DNA of 64,000 bases, from the NCBI RefSeq assembly GCF_029867415.1, contig NC_081183.1, positions 69,020,980 through 69,084,979 on the forward strand, given 5' to 3'. Positions within the stretch are counted from its first letter, which is position 1; each line of letters opens with the position of its first letter. This stretch comes from Vicia villosa (Eukaryota; Streptophyta; Magnoliopsida; Fabales; Fabaceae). Of the stretch, positions 1 through 12,034 are shown piece by piece. The notes under the pieces were generated by a model that worked only from the letters and a program-made list of their open reading frames with translations, had not been told where the DNA came from and did not search any database. The position numbers and the translations under genes are program-made.

Positions 1-380
1 TTGTGTGATGCTTACGTGCCTTAGTCGTGTTTCACCATTGATGTCAGTTTAAGCTTTTTAGGGTTTTAATTGGGGGGTTTTTTGTAGAAGTTAAATTAGG
101 GCAAAATAAAGACGTGGTTATGTTCGCGTGGCCATGACGAAGGGATTAGGATAGGTGCGCCATATTTATATGCTTGTATGCCTTAATCGCTATTTTCCAG
201 GTCTCCTTTGCTACGAAAGAAATCGTAGCTAAAACGTAGCTATATTTGCAGTTTCTTGGTGTCTTCTTGGGGAAGACGATTGCGTGTCCCTGTATGGTTG
301 GCTGTTTTGAATTTGCGCGCGTGTTTCTAGTGTCACGTGTTAATCGTTTGATATATGGTTATGCGAGCGTTTGATAACCG

Positions 381-456
381 CGTACGAGCCTTGGTTGAGT
401 TGGCAAAAAGGGAGCGTTTGACCTAGGGGGCTTGGGTTCGATACCCAGCTCCCTCA
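381..456 (+). other. tRNA-like module inside the Ogre-type LTR
   Basis: An A-box-like TGGTTGAGTTGG near 392-403 is followed by a B-box-like GGTTCGATACCC near 435-446, then CAGCTCCCTC and a T-rich run. Spacing and order fit a polymerase III internal promoter of tRNA type. No full cloverleaf can be drawn, so it is not called a tRNA gene. Comparable modules lie in the LTRs at 4411, 13527, 18994, 38596 and 53366. Confidence 0.5.
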
Positions 457-1276
457 TATTTTTTCTGAATTTCCAATCATAATCCTATGCGCCCATAACC
501 TCTATAGCTCACCATACGACCTCAAGATCTGACCCTCAATTTCCCACTAACCTAGATCTAACACTCCAGATTGAATCCCCATATTATGATCCCTCAAGCC
601 AACCATATTAAATCAAAATCTCTAACTAACTTATTTATTTTAATTAATTTAAATATTTTGGTTAATCACATTTAACATTTATTTGTATAATAATTTATTT
701 TTATAAATAAGTTAATATATATTATAAAATGTTAAATTTCTAATTTATTGATTCATTTCGATTAAATCCATTAATCGTGATGGGCGATAATCGATTTTCC
801 TAAATAATTATTTAATTAAAATGTAAATAATTTCTATTTAGTTAAATGGTTGCAACTATTTTATTAGTTGTGATGATTAACTTTCCTTTTTTTTCTAAAT
901 TCCAATTTGTTATTATTTGTAATCGTGTTAATCGGTTATGAGGGGTAACAATACAAAATAAAATTCACAAAAATAATAAAATACAATAATCCGTTATTAG
1001 TGATAATCGAATCAATCAATTTGAATTGGTAATGGTGCAAAACCCCTAATCTTTTGACTATGGTGATCAAACCTATTGATCATTGCGGTTAATAGTGCCA
1101 TACTAAATCAGGGTTATACGCCCATATTTCAAAACACTTTTCAAACATCTTTCAAACGTCAAGTTCAAAATACAGATTTTTATCTACGATAGGCTATTCA
1201 AAGCCTCCAAACCTTCAAATCAAATTTCAAACCTTAAGGGCGTACAACCCGTCCCCCGAACTACGTAGACTCTGAT

Positions 1277-1290
1277 CCTCCATAAGGAGG
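1277..1290 (+). other. LTR hairpin, 5-bp stem with ATAA loop
   Basis: CCTCC-ATAA-GGAGG lies between a CTCTGAT motif and TACGTAGGCAC. The same position in other Ogre-type LTRs holds a different stem that still pairs (3113, 12226, 35516, 41200, 52867, 56103). Confidence 0.6.
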
Positions 1291-1563
1291 TACGTAGGCA
1301 CTTGGATAACCAAGGCGAGTCCCCCTCCCTAAAATCTCAATTTTCTCCCTATTCATTTCCTTAGCTATTAAACCCTATTATTTTAGCCATAAACCTTTAC
1401 CTTAGATTCAAAGCCATAGGAAAGGGTTGATGGTGCCTAACACCTTCCCTCGACCTGAATATAGTATCTTACCCCGATCTCTCAACTACGTAAGGTTTCC
1501 TATTCGCCTTGGTAGAATAGGTGGCGACTCTCTAATCTTTAATTTTTAAGGCAGGTTGCTACA

Positions 1564-2920
1564 GTCGCTACTCCTCAATCTGAAAAATGTCAACAGTAAG
1601 GGTGAGACATGTTCACAATTAACTAATATTATGAGTTTATAAACAATAAAACATCATAAGCACATTATTCACCCAACTGCAATATATTTAGATTTTCAGA
1701 AAAATATTCATCAACAACACCAAATACAATCGACCACATCATCATGAAATAACACTGGAAATCTTCCAATCATGTTATAACAACACATATGCAATGCACT
1801 GAAACTATGCATGTGGTACCAATTCGTCATGGGATTAAACCATCTGACCGATCTAAACATCACCGAGATACGGCCCTGTTAGCACTAATTCCACACAATG
1901 AGAATTATACCATCCACTGATCCAAACGTCACCAGGATTCAGCCACCAAAATGATTATGAATGAATGCATAACATATGACATACTTACCATCATCACCAA
2001 TCACAATGAACAAAATCATCTCAACACCACACCACTGGATTTAGTATGTTTATGTTCAGCACCATTCAATAATCACATCATACATTTTTACACAAATATA
2101 CCATTAAAAATCACCATTATATCATCACAACATCTCCACATCTATTACAATTATCATATCATACATCAAGTTATATCTCATATCCATAAAAAAAGATTTA
2201 AAATAAAATCGAGCCAACGCCCGCCACACCATTTAATCACATAAAATATTTCATTAACTTCACAACGCTCAAAATGGCGCATAAAACGGTTACACGGTTT
2301 GAAATTTATGAGTTTTAGAAAGAAAAATTTTTTTCTTCAAAAAGCTACAATGTAACCGGTTACCAAAATGGCGTAACCGATTACACCCACGAAAAATCAA
2401 TTATTTTATAAAAATCCTTCAGCATAACCGGTTATAGAAAATAGCGTAACCGGTTACGCTTGACGTAACTCTATTCGCTATTAATGAAACACACTGGTAA
2501 TCGGGTTACCGTAACTGGTTACCAGCTCGAAAACTCAATATTATGAAAATAACACATAGTGTAATCAGCTACCGTAACCGATTACACAGCCTCTGAAACA
2601 GCAAAACAAGATACTGACAACATCTCACTTCCTCCAACTCAATCCAAATCACACCAGTTCGATTATAATCACCAAAACAGAATCAATTCACAAATATTAA
2701 CACACTTCTAATACATTTAGGGGTTCTTTAACATCAACATGATCCATAATCATTCCAATTCATCAATTTCATGTCATTTAACTCTACCATCCAAATCCCT
2801 AAACCTAACATACATCCCAATTGAAACAAACAACATACAAATTCAATCTTATCATTCATAAACCAATAATAGATGATAATCATAGGAGTCTCCCCTTACC
2901 TTAACAAAAGTTCTTGATTC
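1564..2920 (-). mobile_element. Tekay-like chromovirus LTR, 3' part (split)
   Basis: This is the left piece of a minus-strand LTR whose start is at 15803. Read on the minus strand it ends with TCTCACCCTT, then TGTTGACATTTTTCAG, matching the layout near 33133-33180 of the solo LTR at 20197-33700 (TCTCACCCTTCTG..TGTTGCCC..GCAGGTTC). It joins 15523-15803 once the element at 2926-15517 and one TTCTT copy are removed. The left boundary at 1564 is a junction with an Ogre-type LTR and looks truncated. Tekay membership is inferred from the TGTAACA..TGTTACA ends only. No protein remains in this piece. Confidence 0.55.
2284..2590. repeat. Cluster of GTAACCGGTTAC-type palindromes
   Basis: At least eight imperfect copies of the 12-base self-complementary word GTAACCGGTTAC or its CGATTAC/CGGTTAT variants lie in about 300 bp of the Tekay-like LTR (for example 2352, 2373, 2415, 2443, 2503, 2568). 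They are irregularly spaced, so this is not a simple tandem array. Confidence 0.7.
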
Positions 2921-2925
2921 TTCTT

Positions 2926-5900
2926 TGTAACTCGGTGAACTGACTTTTATTTTTTTTAAAAGCAACCAATGTTGCGGTGAGCAAGAGTTGCCACCGACTT
3001 TTATTTTGTCCAATGTTAGAAAAGGTAAAAAGTACAGAAAAAGACCTCTTTTAAAAAGAAACGGGCTCGAAGGGTAAGTTATGAAAAGGGAATGTGTAAG
3101 CACCCTTTTCATCCGTAGTTATCTACGGGCTCTTAACTTGCTTAGCTCATATTTTGTTTGTTTCGAGTTAAAAAAGAAGTATAAGGACTTTAGCGTAAAT
3201 GCGTAGCCTTAGTTTTTTGAAATAGTGTGGAAAAGACTTTTATTGAGCTAGGCGAGTCAAGAGAACTACCCTAATTAATTGGTCTTTTTCTATGCTTTTT
3301 ACGATTCCCAGGATTATCCATACTATATAGAAGTAGGAAATCCTTGTTATATTGGACGTGCGGGTCATCGAAGGGTCATCGAGGTCGTTTGAAGGCAACG
3401 GGTAGAGGTACCTTTAGCTATATTCGAAGGGACAATCATTGTTTCGTAGGCAACCGTTCGAGGGACTATATCATATTACCGAGGCAACATCGTGGGTCAT
3501 CGAGGGACTTATGATCTTTACAATGATTTTTAATCGAGGGACTTTTGCTAATAGGTACCTCTATGTTCGAGGGACACGACCTTATTTCTAAAGGCAACCA
3601 AGAGGGGCGTACCCTAAGGGTGAGTGAGTGCAAGTGTGTTGGATTCGATTTATAGTTTATCTTGTATATTTTTTTTAGTGAGCTAGCGTTTGATTCTGTC
3701 TTATCATACACACCCTAGTTAGCATACATCTAAGCAATATATATACGATAAAATGCGGAAATTAAAGGTGCGGGAAAGTAAAGAGATTCACTATCATATT
3801 TACATTTTTGACCTATATACATTCTAATGTCTAAATAAAAGCGATCAAATAAACAAACATGCGCCATACATGAGATTTCGAGATGAGAGGAGAAGAATCG
3901 GGAGAAAATAAATATTTTTGGATTTTTAAATTTAAATATAATTTAAACCTAATTCTAAGTTTATTTAATCAAACTAATTGAAGAAAATAATTCTTACTTT
4001 ATGGTTTTTTTATGTAATTAAAGTCTTATTACTAAGTTAAATTATTAAAATAAATTACTAAAGTAAATTATTAAATTAAATTACCCATTAAATAAAAAAT
4101 ATATCCTAAATTAATTAAGCCAAAAAAACCTAAATTATTAAGTGAAAAACAAATTGTTAATTGATTTTAGTTTGTTTTTCTTTTAGTTAAAGGTTTTTTT
4201 TTGGTTAATAGATAAGACAAAAAAAGAAAAAAAAAAGAAACAATCCAATCATACGCCTCACATCCTTGAGGGATCATGTTGGACCAGCAGCTTTGAGACC
4301 CTCGGATCTAATCTTGAGAAGATCAAACGGTTCTCACATGGAAGCACATGCTAAGGGCTCGTGATTTGTACACACAGGACCTGCAAGATAATTTGTTAAA
4401 AAAAATAAAGAGGAAGCTCGGTATCGAACCCGCATCCACAACGTCACCAGCGTGTATCCCTTGCCATGCGTTCTACATTCTTCCTCTGCTAATAAGTTAA
4501 CTCAAAAATATAATATTGGAAATTAATAACTAATAACCAAAAGTCAAAAAAATGATTCAAACTGGGCCCCACGAGCCATTGGATGAACGAATAGGAGCTG
4601 GAGAGAGAGTCAGTCGTGTTGACTGGCCAATAGCACATCCTGACGAAGACACGCAGGCAGTCAAATGACCCTTGGCCGGAGGACCACCGTGCGCCACCTT
4701 CTTCTCCGGCGATGGCTGCGTCAGATCCTGCAAAATACCAATAATAAATGTGCCAATGGTACCTTACCCCCCTAATTTGAGGGCTGCGATTCCATTGGTG
4801 CGGTCCTTTTGACCTATAAATCCCTGTATGATGAGATACGAAGAAGATAATGCAAACGCGGCCAACAATGGCAGAGGTAAATTCTCACGTGGAATTTCTC
4901 ATGTAATGGCCTGGACCTGTCCTATATCATCTCCTAATCTCATTGGCATGGTTAGTTCAGATTAAAATCCACATATAAATGCAATACGAAATGGAAAAAT
5001 AAAAACACACATGGAGATCATGATATGCGATATTTATGCGTTCCTGGGCATCAAGATTGATTTATTCTTACCCTTTGGATATTCAGGAAACGATTTAAGT
5101 GATTTACCTGGAGGTAGGGTGGCTGCCACGACCAATCTTGGTTGCCCTAGTTTCTTGAAAAAATTGAAGTTTTGAAAGGTTATGGAGGCTAGGGTTTCGT
5201 GAGTGTGGAGGCTGCAGAGTGTATATATATATATATGGGACAAATTAGGGTTGAGAGGTTTAAAGAAAGATTGAGGAACTTGATTGAAAAAATATCTTGT
5301 TTTGAAAGTGCATGAAAAGTTTCCTTTTTTCAATTGAATCCTACTTTGATGCTTTTTTTTCACGTGTAAATGAGACCATGGAATGAACTTGGACATGTTT
5401 ACATGAATGGAAAGTTTTTTGTGTGATTTGATTTTATTTATTTTGATATTATTTGATTTATAGTGAATTTAAATGAATAAATCCAAAAATAAATAAATAA
5501 AATCATAAAATAAATAACCAAATGACAAATGGGCCTTTAATAAACTTGGAATTTCGTGGATGGTGCAAGGATTATGTCCCATTACTCAAAAATATAAATT
5601 TTGTCACTTAGGTTTTCACGCCTTTCTTGAAAATCGACCACCTTGTACCAATCATATCTCCCTCATTTTTTATCATATGAAGGTGTTATTGTACATTTTA
5701 GAAAGCTCAAAAAGTCTTCTAAAATATACTTTTGGTTTCACCTTCATTGAACTCACCATGTTCATTTACCATCCTTTGAGAAAAAACATCTTTTTTGTTG
5801 ACTTTCAAAAGGACCTATAATGTATTAGCTTGTATCATCCAACCGGTGCATTTCTTGACTTTAGACCCAACAGCAATGTTGTAGAAAATGAAATTTCCTT

Positions 5901-6401
5901 GAGAATAGGCTTTGGTTGGGCAATTTTTGATGAACCATGTGAGAGTTATGATCGGTCAAAGTTCAGTTGACTTTCTCCTTAAAACCCTAATTTAGTAACT
6001 TCTTCCTTTGATGATTTTGGACCTTTTTCTTGATGAATCAGGATCAAATTTTGATCAAATGATGAATATAACATAGAAATGTTGATGTTGCCCTAAAATC
6101 GGGAGTTTTGACTGAACTTTGACCATAATTGACTTCTAGATCAAGGATAGTCGACTGTTGATCGTTTGAGCGGTTGATTGAGCAATCTTATGAATCAGGG
6201 CTTGAAACTTGGCATAGGGATCCTTTGAAGTATATGGGAAACCATGAAGTCCACTTGAGGTGTCAAAAATCTCTTTTCATTGAGAAGAAACAAAACCCTA
6301 ATTGGGGCCCTTTTGCTTAGGAGAAGGATGAGCATGCCCAATTCTTGTGTAGCCTTGTGCATGTAAGTCAAAATATGATGGGCAAATTTTGGGGTATGAC
6401 A
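2926..6401 (-). repeat. 3' LTR of the non-autonomous Ogre-like element
   Basis: It is almost identical to 12039-15517. On the minus strand it starts TGTCATACCCCAAAATTTGC and ends GAGTTACA. It contains a TATA-like run at 5221-5238, a tRNA-like module (4411-4498, minus) and the ATAA-loop hairpin at 3113-3128. Confidence 0.9.
4411..4498 (-). other. tRNA-like module in the 3' LTR
   Basis: On the minus strand a B-box GGGTTCGATACCGAG is preceded by a weak A-box-like TTAGCAGAGG and followed by CTTCCTCTTTATTTTTTTT, a T run suited to polymerase III termination. The duplicate is in the 5' LTR at 13527-13616. Confidence 0.4.
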
Positions 6402-6413
6402 GCTGCCCCTGTT
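6402..6413 (-). promoter_or_regulatory. Polypurine tract
   Basis: The minus strand reads AACAGGGGCAGC directly before the TGTCATACC start of the 3' LTR, the expected place for the plus-strand primer. Confidence 0.65.
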
Positions 6414-7040
6414 CAATCTTCTTAAATCTGAGGATGTAGAGTGGTTTGTGTGCCAGTCGGAATCTGAAGATGGAAGGGGATTGAACACTAGAATACCCAG
6501 AAATTTGCCCTTGCAGAGGCAGGGACTTTTAACGGGGATGGGCTTACAGATGCCACAAAGATTTTAACAGGAAGTTGTCTGAGATGGGCTTGCATATGCC
6601 ATAATGGTGTTGACAGAGTATTGTCTAAAGCAGTCGCTTTTCAGACTGAGTCATATACATTGATTGTATCTGAATGGGAGAGATTCATCAAAATGAAGTA
6701 ATGTCTTATAGAAGACTACCTGAAGAGGTTCCTCAATAGGGTAGATCATTGACTGATGTAAAGGAGATTTAGGCTTTAAACAAAGCTCGGGAAGAAATGT
6801 CTTGTAGAAGATTAACTGAGAAACTCCTTCAAAGGAAAATAAACATCTTTAGAAAAGATTGGATAAGGAGGATTTCCTAAAAAGGTGGAGGTATGTCTTA
6901 AAGAAGACTACCGAGAAAGCCTATGATACGTCTTTGAGCAAAACTAACCTGGAAAGGTATGACATGTCTTAAACAAGACTGGCCTATAAAGACTCCTAGA
7001 AAGGATATGATATGTCTTAAGCAAGAATAATCTAGCAAGG

Positions 7041-7460
7041 TTGATAGACGTCTTAGAAAATATTACCCAGAAAGGTTGATAAACGTCTTAGAAAAGACTA
7101 CCTAGAAAGGTTGATAAACGTCTTAGAAAAGACCACCTAGAAAGGTTGATAAACGTCTTAGAAAAGACTACCTAGAAAGGTTGATAAACGTCTTAGAAAA
7201 GACTACCTAGAAAGATTGATAAACGCCTTAGAAAAGACTACCTAGAGAGGTTGATAAATGTCTTAGAAAAGACTACCTAGAGAGGTTGATAAACGTCTTA
7301 GAAAAGACTACCTAGAAAGGTTGATAAACGTCTTAGAAAAGACTACCTAGAAAGGTTGATAAATGCCTTAGAAAAGACTACCTAGAGAGGTTGATAAATG
7401 TCTTAGAAAAGACTACCTAGAGAGCTTGATAAACGCCTTAGAAAAGACTACCTAGAAAGG
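7041..7460 (-). repeat. Tandem array, 12 copies of 35 bp
   Basis: A unit starting TTGATAAACGTCTTAGAAAA and ending in GACTACCTAGAAAGG repeats twelve times in exactly 420 bp with few changes. From about 6690 to 7040 there are older, diverged and irregular versions (GTCTT..AAGACTACC..), so the array appears to have grown out of degenerate precursors at its left side. Confidence 0.9.
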
Positions 7461-7681
7461 CTCCTAGAAAGGATGAGAATTTCGTTGATTGTTTCTGAAT
7501 TATCTTTGAGGAAAGACCCAGAATGAAGCTTTTGAATTGTATTTGTGTCTTGAATGAGCGTTAAAATTGAATCGTTGACACGATCGTCTTTGTACCGTAT
7601 TTGAATGATAGAGTTCTTTTAATTGTGAATTGACCTGAAAAGGCAAAACTAGTTTTATACAATGTCATGATGCATGCATTG

Positions 7682-7800
7682 TGTAATGAGGTTCTCGAAA
7701 TAAACGAGAATGTTGTATGTTATGTATGTAATGTGAATGAGGGTCTCGAAATAAACGAGAATGATGTATGTTATGTATGTATTATGAATAATGCATGGAT
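7682..7800 (-). repeat. Two-copy repeat with a TTCTCG..CGAGAA hairpin
   Basis: A unit of about 50-60 bp is duplicated (near 7690 and 7742). Each copy contains CTCG-AAATAAA-CGAG, a short perfect stem, followed by ATGTATGTTATGTATGTA. It lies in the internal region of the non-autonomous element. Confidence 0.6.
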
Positions 7801-8899
7801 GGACTATATAGTCGAAGCATATTGGTAACTTTGTATAGCAATTGCTGGTTGAGAAAATAAATCTCTGTATGCTGCTGGAGATGATGACAAGGTGATTGTG
7901 TTGAGAATTCCTGTCTTCCGTTCGAGGATATCCAACTGGGGATTTTTATTACCGCTTGGGGATGAAAGTAGCTTGACTGATTTGATCCTGATGTGCCCTG
8001 ATTGGGGATAAGAGAGATGGATAACTGGCCAAGTTTCCACTGTGAGTTCCAACTTTATTGGGAACAGTGAGTTTGAATAAACCCTGTTGGAGAAGAAGAT
8101 TGTATCGGAGAGCCTGTAGTGTTAGGGAGCCAAGTCTCTGCTGGGAAGAGATTACTTGAAAATAACTCCTCGAGAATTACTCTGTGGGGATATTGTTGTG
8201 AGAACAACTTTGTGGGTAAGATCCCCTGAGATTTCAATTTTCATCGCCCCCATGTCACTTGTTGTTGGAAAACATTTTGTTAGCCATATGTGGCCCTTTG
8301 CATGGGGAAGTCTATCTTCCCCTGGAGCCGGTAACCTGGTATACTTGATTCTTGAGATTACTGGAATTAGAACTTCGAAGGGATACTGACCCTGCTGCTA
8401 GTAGCTAAATAGCTTTTGCTGAGATTTATGACTAATGCAGCATGCCCCAAGTGATATGCTTGCCTCTCTAACTGTTTTGTGCTTTTGAGAGATTCTCAGA
8501 ATCTTGACTTGATTGCCCCGGATGAATGAGAGAATAACATGTCATGCCCCTTGTATATACAATCTTTTGACTGACTGAGTCAGTCGTACGAGACATCTCT
8601 GCTTTTCGATGCACTTCTGAAGCAACTTTGTCTGTCGGGAGGACTTTTTGAGATTTGTGTTATCATAAGCAGCATGCCCCAGTATCATGAAATTGGGAAC
8701 AATGCCCCTGATTGGTCAAAGTTGGTGGTAGTTTCGACTACGCTTGGATGAATTTCCTTGATTGATCAACACTTCTGAGAGAGTCTTTGAGTCTTAACTT
8801 GATTGCCCCAAATATATGAATTCTTACTCAAAAGGGTATTCAACCTTTTTTTTTGCCCCTGAGGGTGATCAGTATTTGAGATATTCTCGCTCGAACTCA

Positions 8900-10345
8900 A
8901 CGGAGTTCTGAAGACAACTTGTCCCTTGAGAGGATTAAAATTTTCATCTGCGGTTCAGGATGGAAGCTTTCCTGGTGTCAAGTACTTGTTCATATGTAAA
9001 GAATGTTTATTATGAGAAATATAATTCTAATGCAAAGTTCATGTTTATCTTGAAGTTTAAAAGAGATTTTTTTTGAAAGGATGTCAAAACATCGAGTTTT
9101 TTTTTTGTGAAAGGTGGTGCGATACCAACTCAAGCGTTTAGCAAAACTCCTAGGAGTCGGTTTACCGTATTCTCGTTTACACTATGCTTTCGAATTAACC
9201 TTGCTTCAATTAGGACTTTTGAGGGTTGTAACGTGGTCAGGTTCACGGTTTTTTAGAAAAAATGATTTTTAGGCTCAAAATTTTATTGGTGCCCACCCCC
9301 TTCGTGATGTTCTCCAACCTAAGTTCAGTTAACTTGACGCGAGCATTCATCCTTCAAGAGGAGCTTGAGACGGACGATTGAGGAGTTGATGAGGTGTTTG
9401 GACATGGCAGTCACTTACCTTTTATTCTTGGTGTCTGGTCACACGATCTTGAATTTATAGACACACGAATTTGCCCCTTTTGTTGAGGATCTTTTTTGTT
9501 TCCCTAACTTTTGCCTGGACAAATTCTTTTGAATTCTAAGTTTGAAGTCCAGCGGGATGCCCTAACTTTTGCCTTAGTCATTTGTTTTCAAGTTATTGAC
9601 TTAGTGGGCTTTCTTTTTTTTTTCTTTTTTTTTTTTTTTTTAAATTCGTTCTTTTTATTTTTTTTAAAGCTAGTCGTATGATCCTGAGACGTCTTTGATT
9701 TGGTGGAAAGATTGTGACTGCCTCATTTCTTGGTCGACGAGGGATAGTCGTTGTTATATCGTCATATTTGACCTCTTATTGCGCGAGAGATGACCATTGC
9801 GGTCTCGACTTTTCCTCAACCTTTTGAAGGATAACCATTGTTGTATCCTTATATGCTTGCTCCTGATGAATTTTGAATGCTCAACCAGGTTAACTGAACA
9901 CTACCCTGCCCCTGGGTTAAATATGAGGGTTTTTCATATAGAAAAGAAACTCCTACTTCAAGGCTCAAAGGGGTTGACAAGGGATTAACTTCCTTATATC
10001 TTCAGTGTTTGGGGATTTGAAACAATGCCTGTACATCATCAACAGGGTTTTACTCGAAAGCACACCATTTGAGATTATGAGTATTATGTGTTCGTCATTC
10101 TCCCTTCGGAGTTATCATGCTTTATCGTCGAGAGTTTGGCATCACAAGAAAATAAAAACATGTTAGAGCGAGAGCAAACGAATTTTTTTTTCAAGATAAA
10201 CATATTCAATGCATCATTATTATAGTTCAAAAACAAACAAGTATGACATATAAACAGTATTGAATCAAAACAAGAAAGATTACGCATGAACATGCATGGT
10301 GATGTAGAGATTGTCAAAGTTGAGGAGATTTTCTCCATATGGACT
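8900..10345 (-). repeat. Non-coding core shared with 59095-60600
   Basis: Read on the minus strand, this stretch matches the plus strand of 59095-60600 in order and wording. Both hold AGCATGATAA, GATGATGTACAGGCATTG, TTTCAAATCCCCAAACACTG, AACCCAGGGGCAGGGTAGTG, GTTCAGTTAACCTGG and AGTTAACTGAACTTAGG... or near variants. It also matches 44480-45030 more weakly. No reading frame is conserved across the copies. Its position between leader and 3' LTR suggests a 3' untranslated region inherited from an autonomous Ogre ancestor. Confidence 0.75.
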
Positions 10346-10948
10346 TATTGCTTTAGAAGATCCGTTGAGTCGATGGAGAACTTCAAATCTAGTTTTCAAG
10401 TATGAATGGTGATAACCTTTGAATCAATCAAGTCTTGAACATTGTCTAGGAATGGTTGATATTCATCAATCAACTGACCAAGTGCCCCGAAGTGGAAAAT
10501 AAGCCAAGCGTTAGTGTCTGAGCCTGCAGGACACTTTAGATTGCTTCTAGGAAGAAGATTCCGGAGAAGTCATACAAGAGTTGTAAGTGTACAGCTTCAG
10601 GGATAGTAAGAATAAAGTAGTAAGAAAATGAGAAGCTTGTCCTTTGGAAACTTTGGTTGCAGCTTCGTCTGAAGACCGTTGACTTTCGTCTTCGAACGTC
10701 GTTCTATAAGAATCAAGCTCACCATATCCAGTGGGTCATAGCCTCTGATTCGGGGTACGGTATCTTTGAGTTTGAAGGCATATGGCTAAAGGAAAATAAA
10801 TCCTCTTGCCCCTTGATAGGAACAGTACCTTTGATTTTGAAGGCATCTGGAATTACGCGCCCTAAATACTTGAGATCCTTGAAAAAGGTTAGTTAGGTGA
10901 TGAGGACGAGTAAGTCCTACAAAGAGTTCAAATTGTTAGCGTACACAC

Positions 10949-11308
10949 AAATCCGCAAGGAATTCAAGTTGTTTGCGTACAAACAAATCCTACAAGGAAA
11001 CCAAACGGTTAGGGTATAAACAAATCCTGCAAGGAATTCAAACGGTCAGGGTATAAACAAATCCTGCAAGGAAATCAAATGGTCAGGGTATAAACAAATC
11101 CTGCAAGGAAACCAAACGGTGAGGGTATAAACAAATCCTGTAAGGAAATCAAACGGTCAGGGTATAAACAAATCCTGCAAGGAAACCAAACGGTTAAGGT
11201 ATAAACAAATCCTGCAAGGAAACCAAACGGTTAGGGTATAAATAAATCCTGCTAGGAAACCAAACGGTTAGGATATAAACAAATCATGTGAGGAAACCAA
11301 ACGGTTAG
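10949..11308 (-). repeat. Tandem array, about 10 copies of 37 bp
   Basis: The unit starts AAATCCTGCAAGGAAACCAA and continues ACGGTTAGGGTATAAAC, varying at a few positions (AACCAAACGGT versus AATTCAAACGGT). The left units are the most diverged and partial units recur to about 11410. It lies between primer site and shared core, where the sister element at 53122 has gag remnants instead. Confidence 0.85.
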
Positions 11309-12016
11309 ATAATAAATACAAACAAGTCACACCAAGTACAAGGTGATGAGGAAGAGTAAGTCTTACGAATAGTTCAAACAGATCCTGCAAGGAAACCAAA
11401 CGGTCAAATAACAAACAAGTCACACAAGTAGCCTTAAGTTTAAAGGCTTGCATGAAGTTCAAAGGTAAATACCCTCCCAACTGAAGTTTAGTCGGATCAA
11501 CCTGTCCTAAAATAGTAACCGGGTTCTATGGTGCTCATATCCCTGATCTTTCTCGCGGGCATTATCTCAACATGGCACTCGAACGGCCAGCCAAAAACAT
11601 CCCTAGAGTCAAATCTCAATGAGTGTAGCATCGAGTATCAACCGGCTTCAGTCAGGAATCCAAAGCCAGCCATCTCGCTACTTCCTATAGGCCAAAGTCA
11701 AGTTCAACTAAGGTTCTAAGGGCGAATTAGTGCTTAATAACACCACGCAGCAGCCAAATGTCTCCTCGATCACTTTCAAGGGCCATCAGGACAAACCAAA
11801 GCGTCGCACTAATGGTGGCCACCAGATCAACCATATCGATACATGTCGTACAGTCTCCTTGGTCTATTGCCACATACCTACGATACACTAGATCCGGGTG
11901 TAGGATCTTTCACACAGTAATGTACCCAAGCAATACCCTTAAAATTAAAGCAAACAAACAAACAATTAAAAACATTTATAATGAACTAAGCCCTAAGGTA
12001 AACCCCTCTTAAAGAC

Positions 12017-12034
12017 TCCCCAGCAGAGTCGCCA
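12017..12034 (-). promoter_or_regulatory. tRNA-Arg primer binding site
   Basis: The minus strand reads TGGCGACTCTGCTGGGGA four bases inside the 5' LTR end. It is complementary to the 3' end of a plant tRNA-Arg, the primer type known for Ogre elements. It sets the element's orientation. Confidence 0.85.

Larger units (their letters stand above)
1..1563 (+). mobile_element. Ogre-type LTR, 5' part outside window
   Basis: The right end reads as the 3' end of a plus-strand LTR. It has a GAACTACG..CTCTGAT motif with a hairpin at 1277-1290, then GGTGCCTAACACCTTCCCT near 1431-1450, then TGGCGACTC at 1522, and ends in GCAGGTTGCTACA at 1563. The LTR at 38181-39632 ends with the same 13 bases directly before a tRNA-Arg primer site. 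Here the next bases (GTCGCTACTCC) are not a primer site, so this is a 3' LTR or a solo LTR. The LTR start lies left of the window, so target-site duplications cannot be tested. No coding capacity is visible. A tRNA-like module sits at 381-456 and the rest is AT-rich. Confidence 0.7.

Noticed and set aside
1951..2244. 97-codon His/Ile-rich frame
   Set aside because: It is a chance frame in AT-rich LTR sequence with no conserved counterpart in the solo LTR.
3466..3711. 81-codon frame identical to 12579-12824
   Set aside because: Again an LTR duplicate, with low-complexity content and no start context or homology.
5034..5396. 120-codon minus-strand frame, nearly identical to one at 14150-14512
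   Set aside because: Both lie at the same place in the two LTRs, so similarity reflects LTR duplication. The frame spans the TATA-like run and shows no domain.
7041..7460. Regular repeats that could suggest a CRISPR array
   Set aside because: The units are contiguous with no unique spacers, and the surroundings are a plant retrotransposon.
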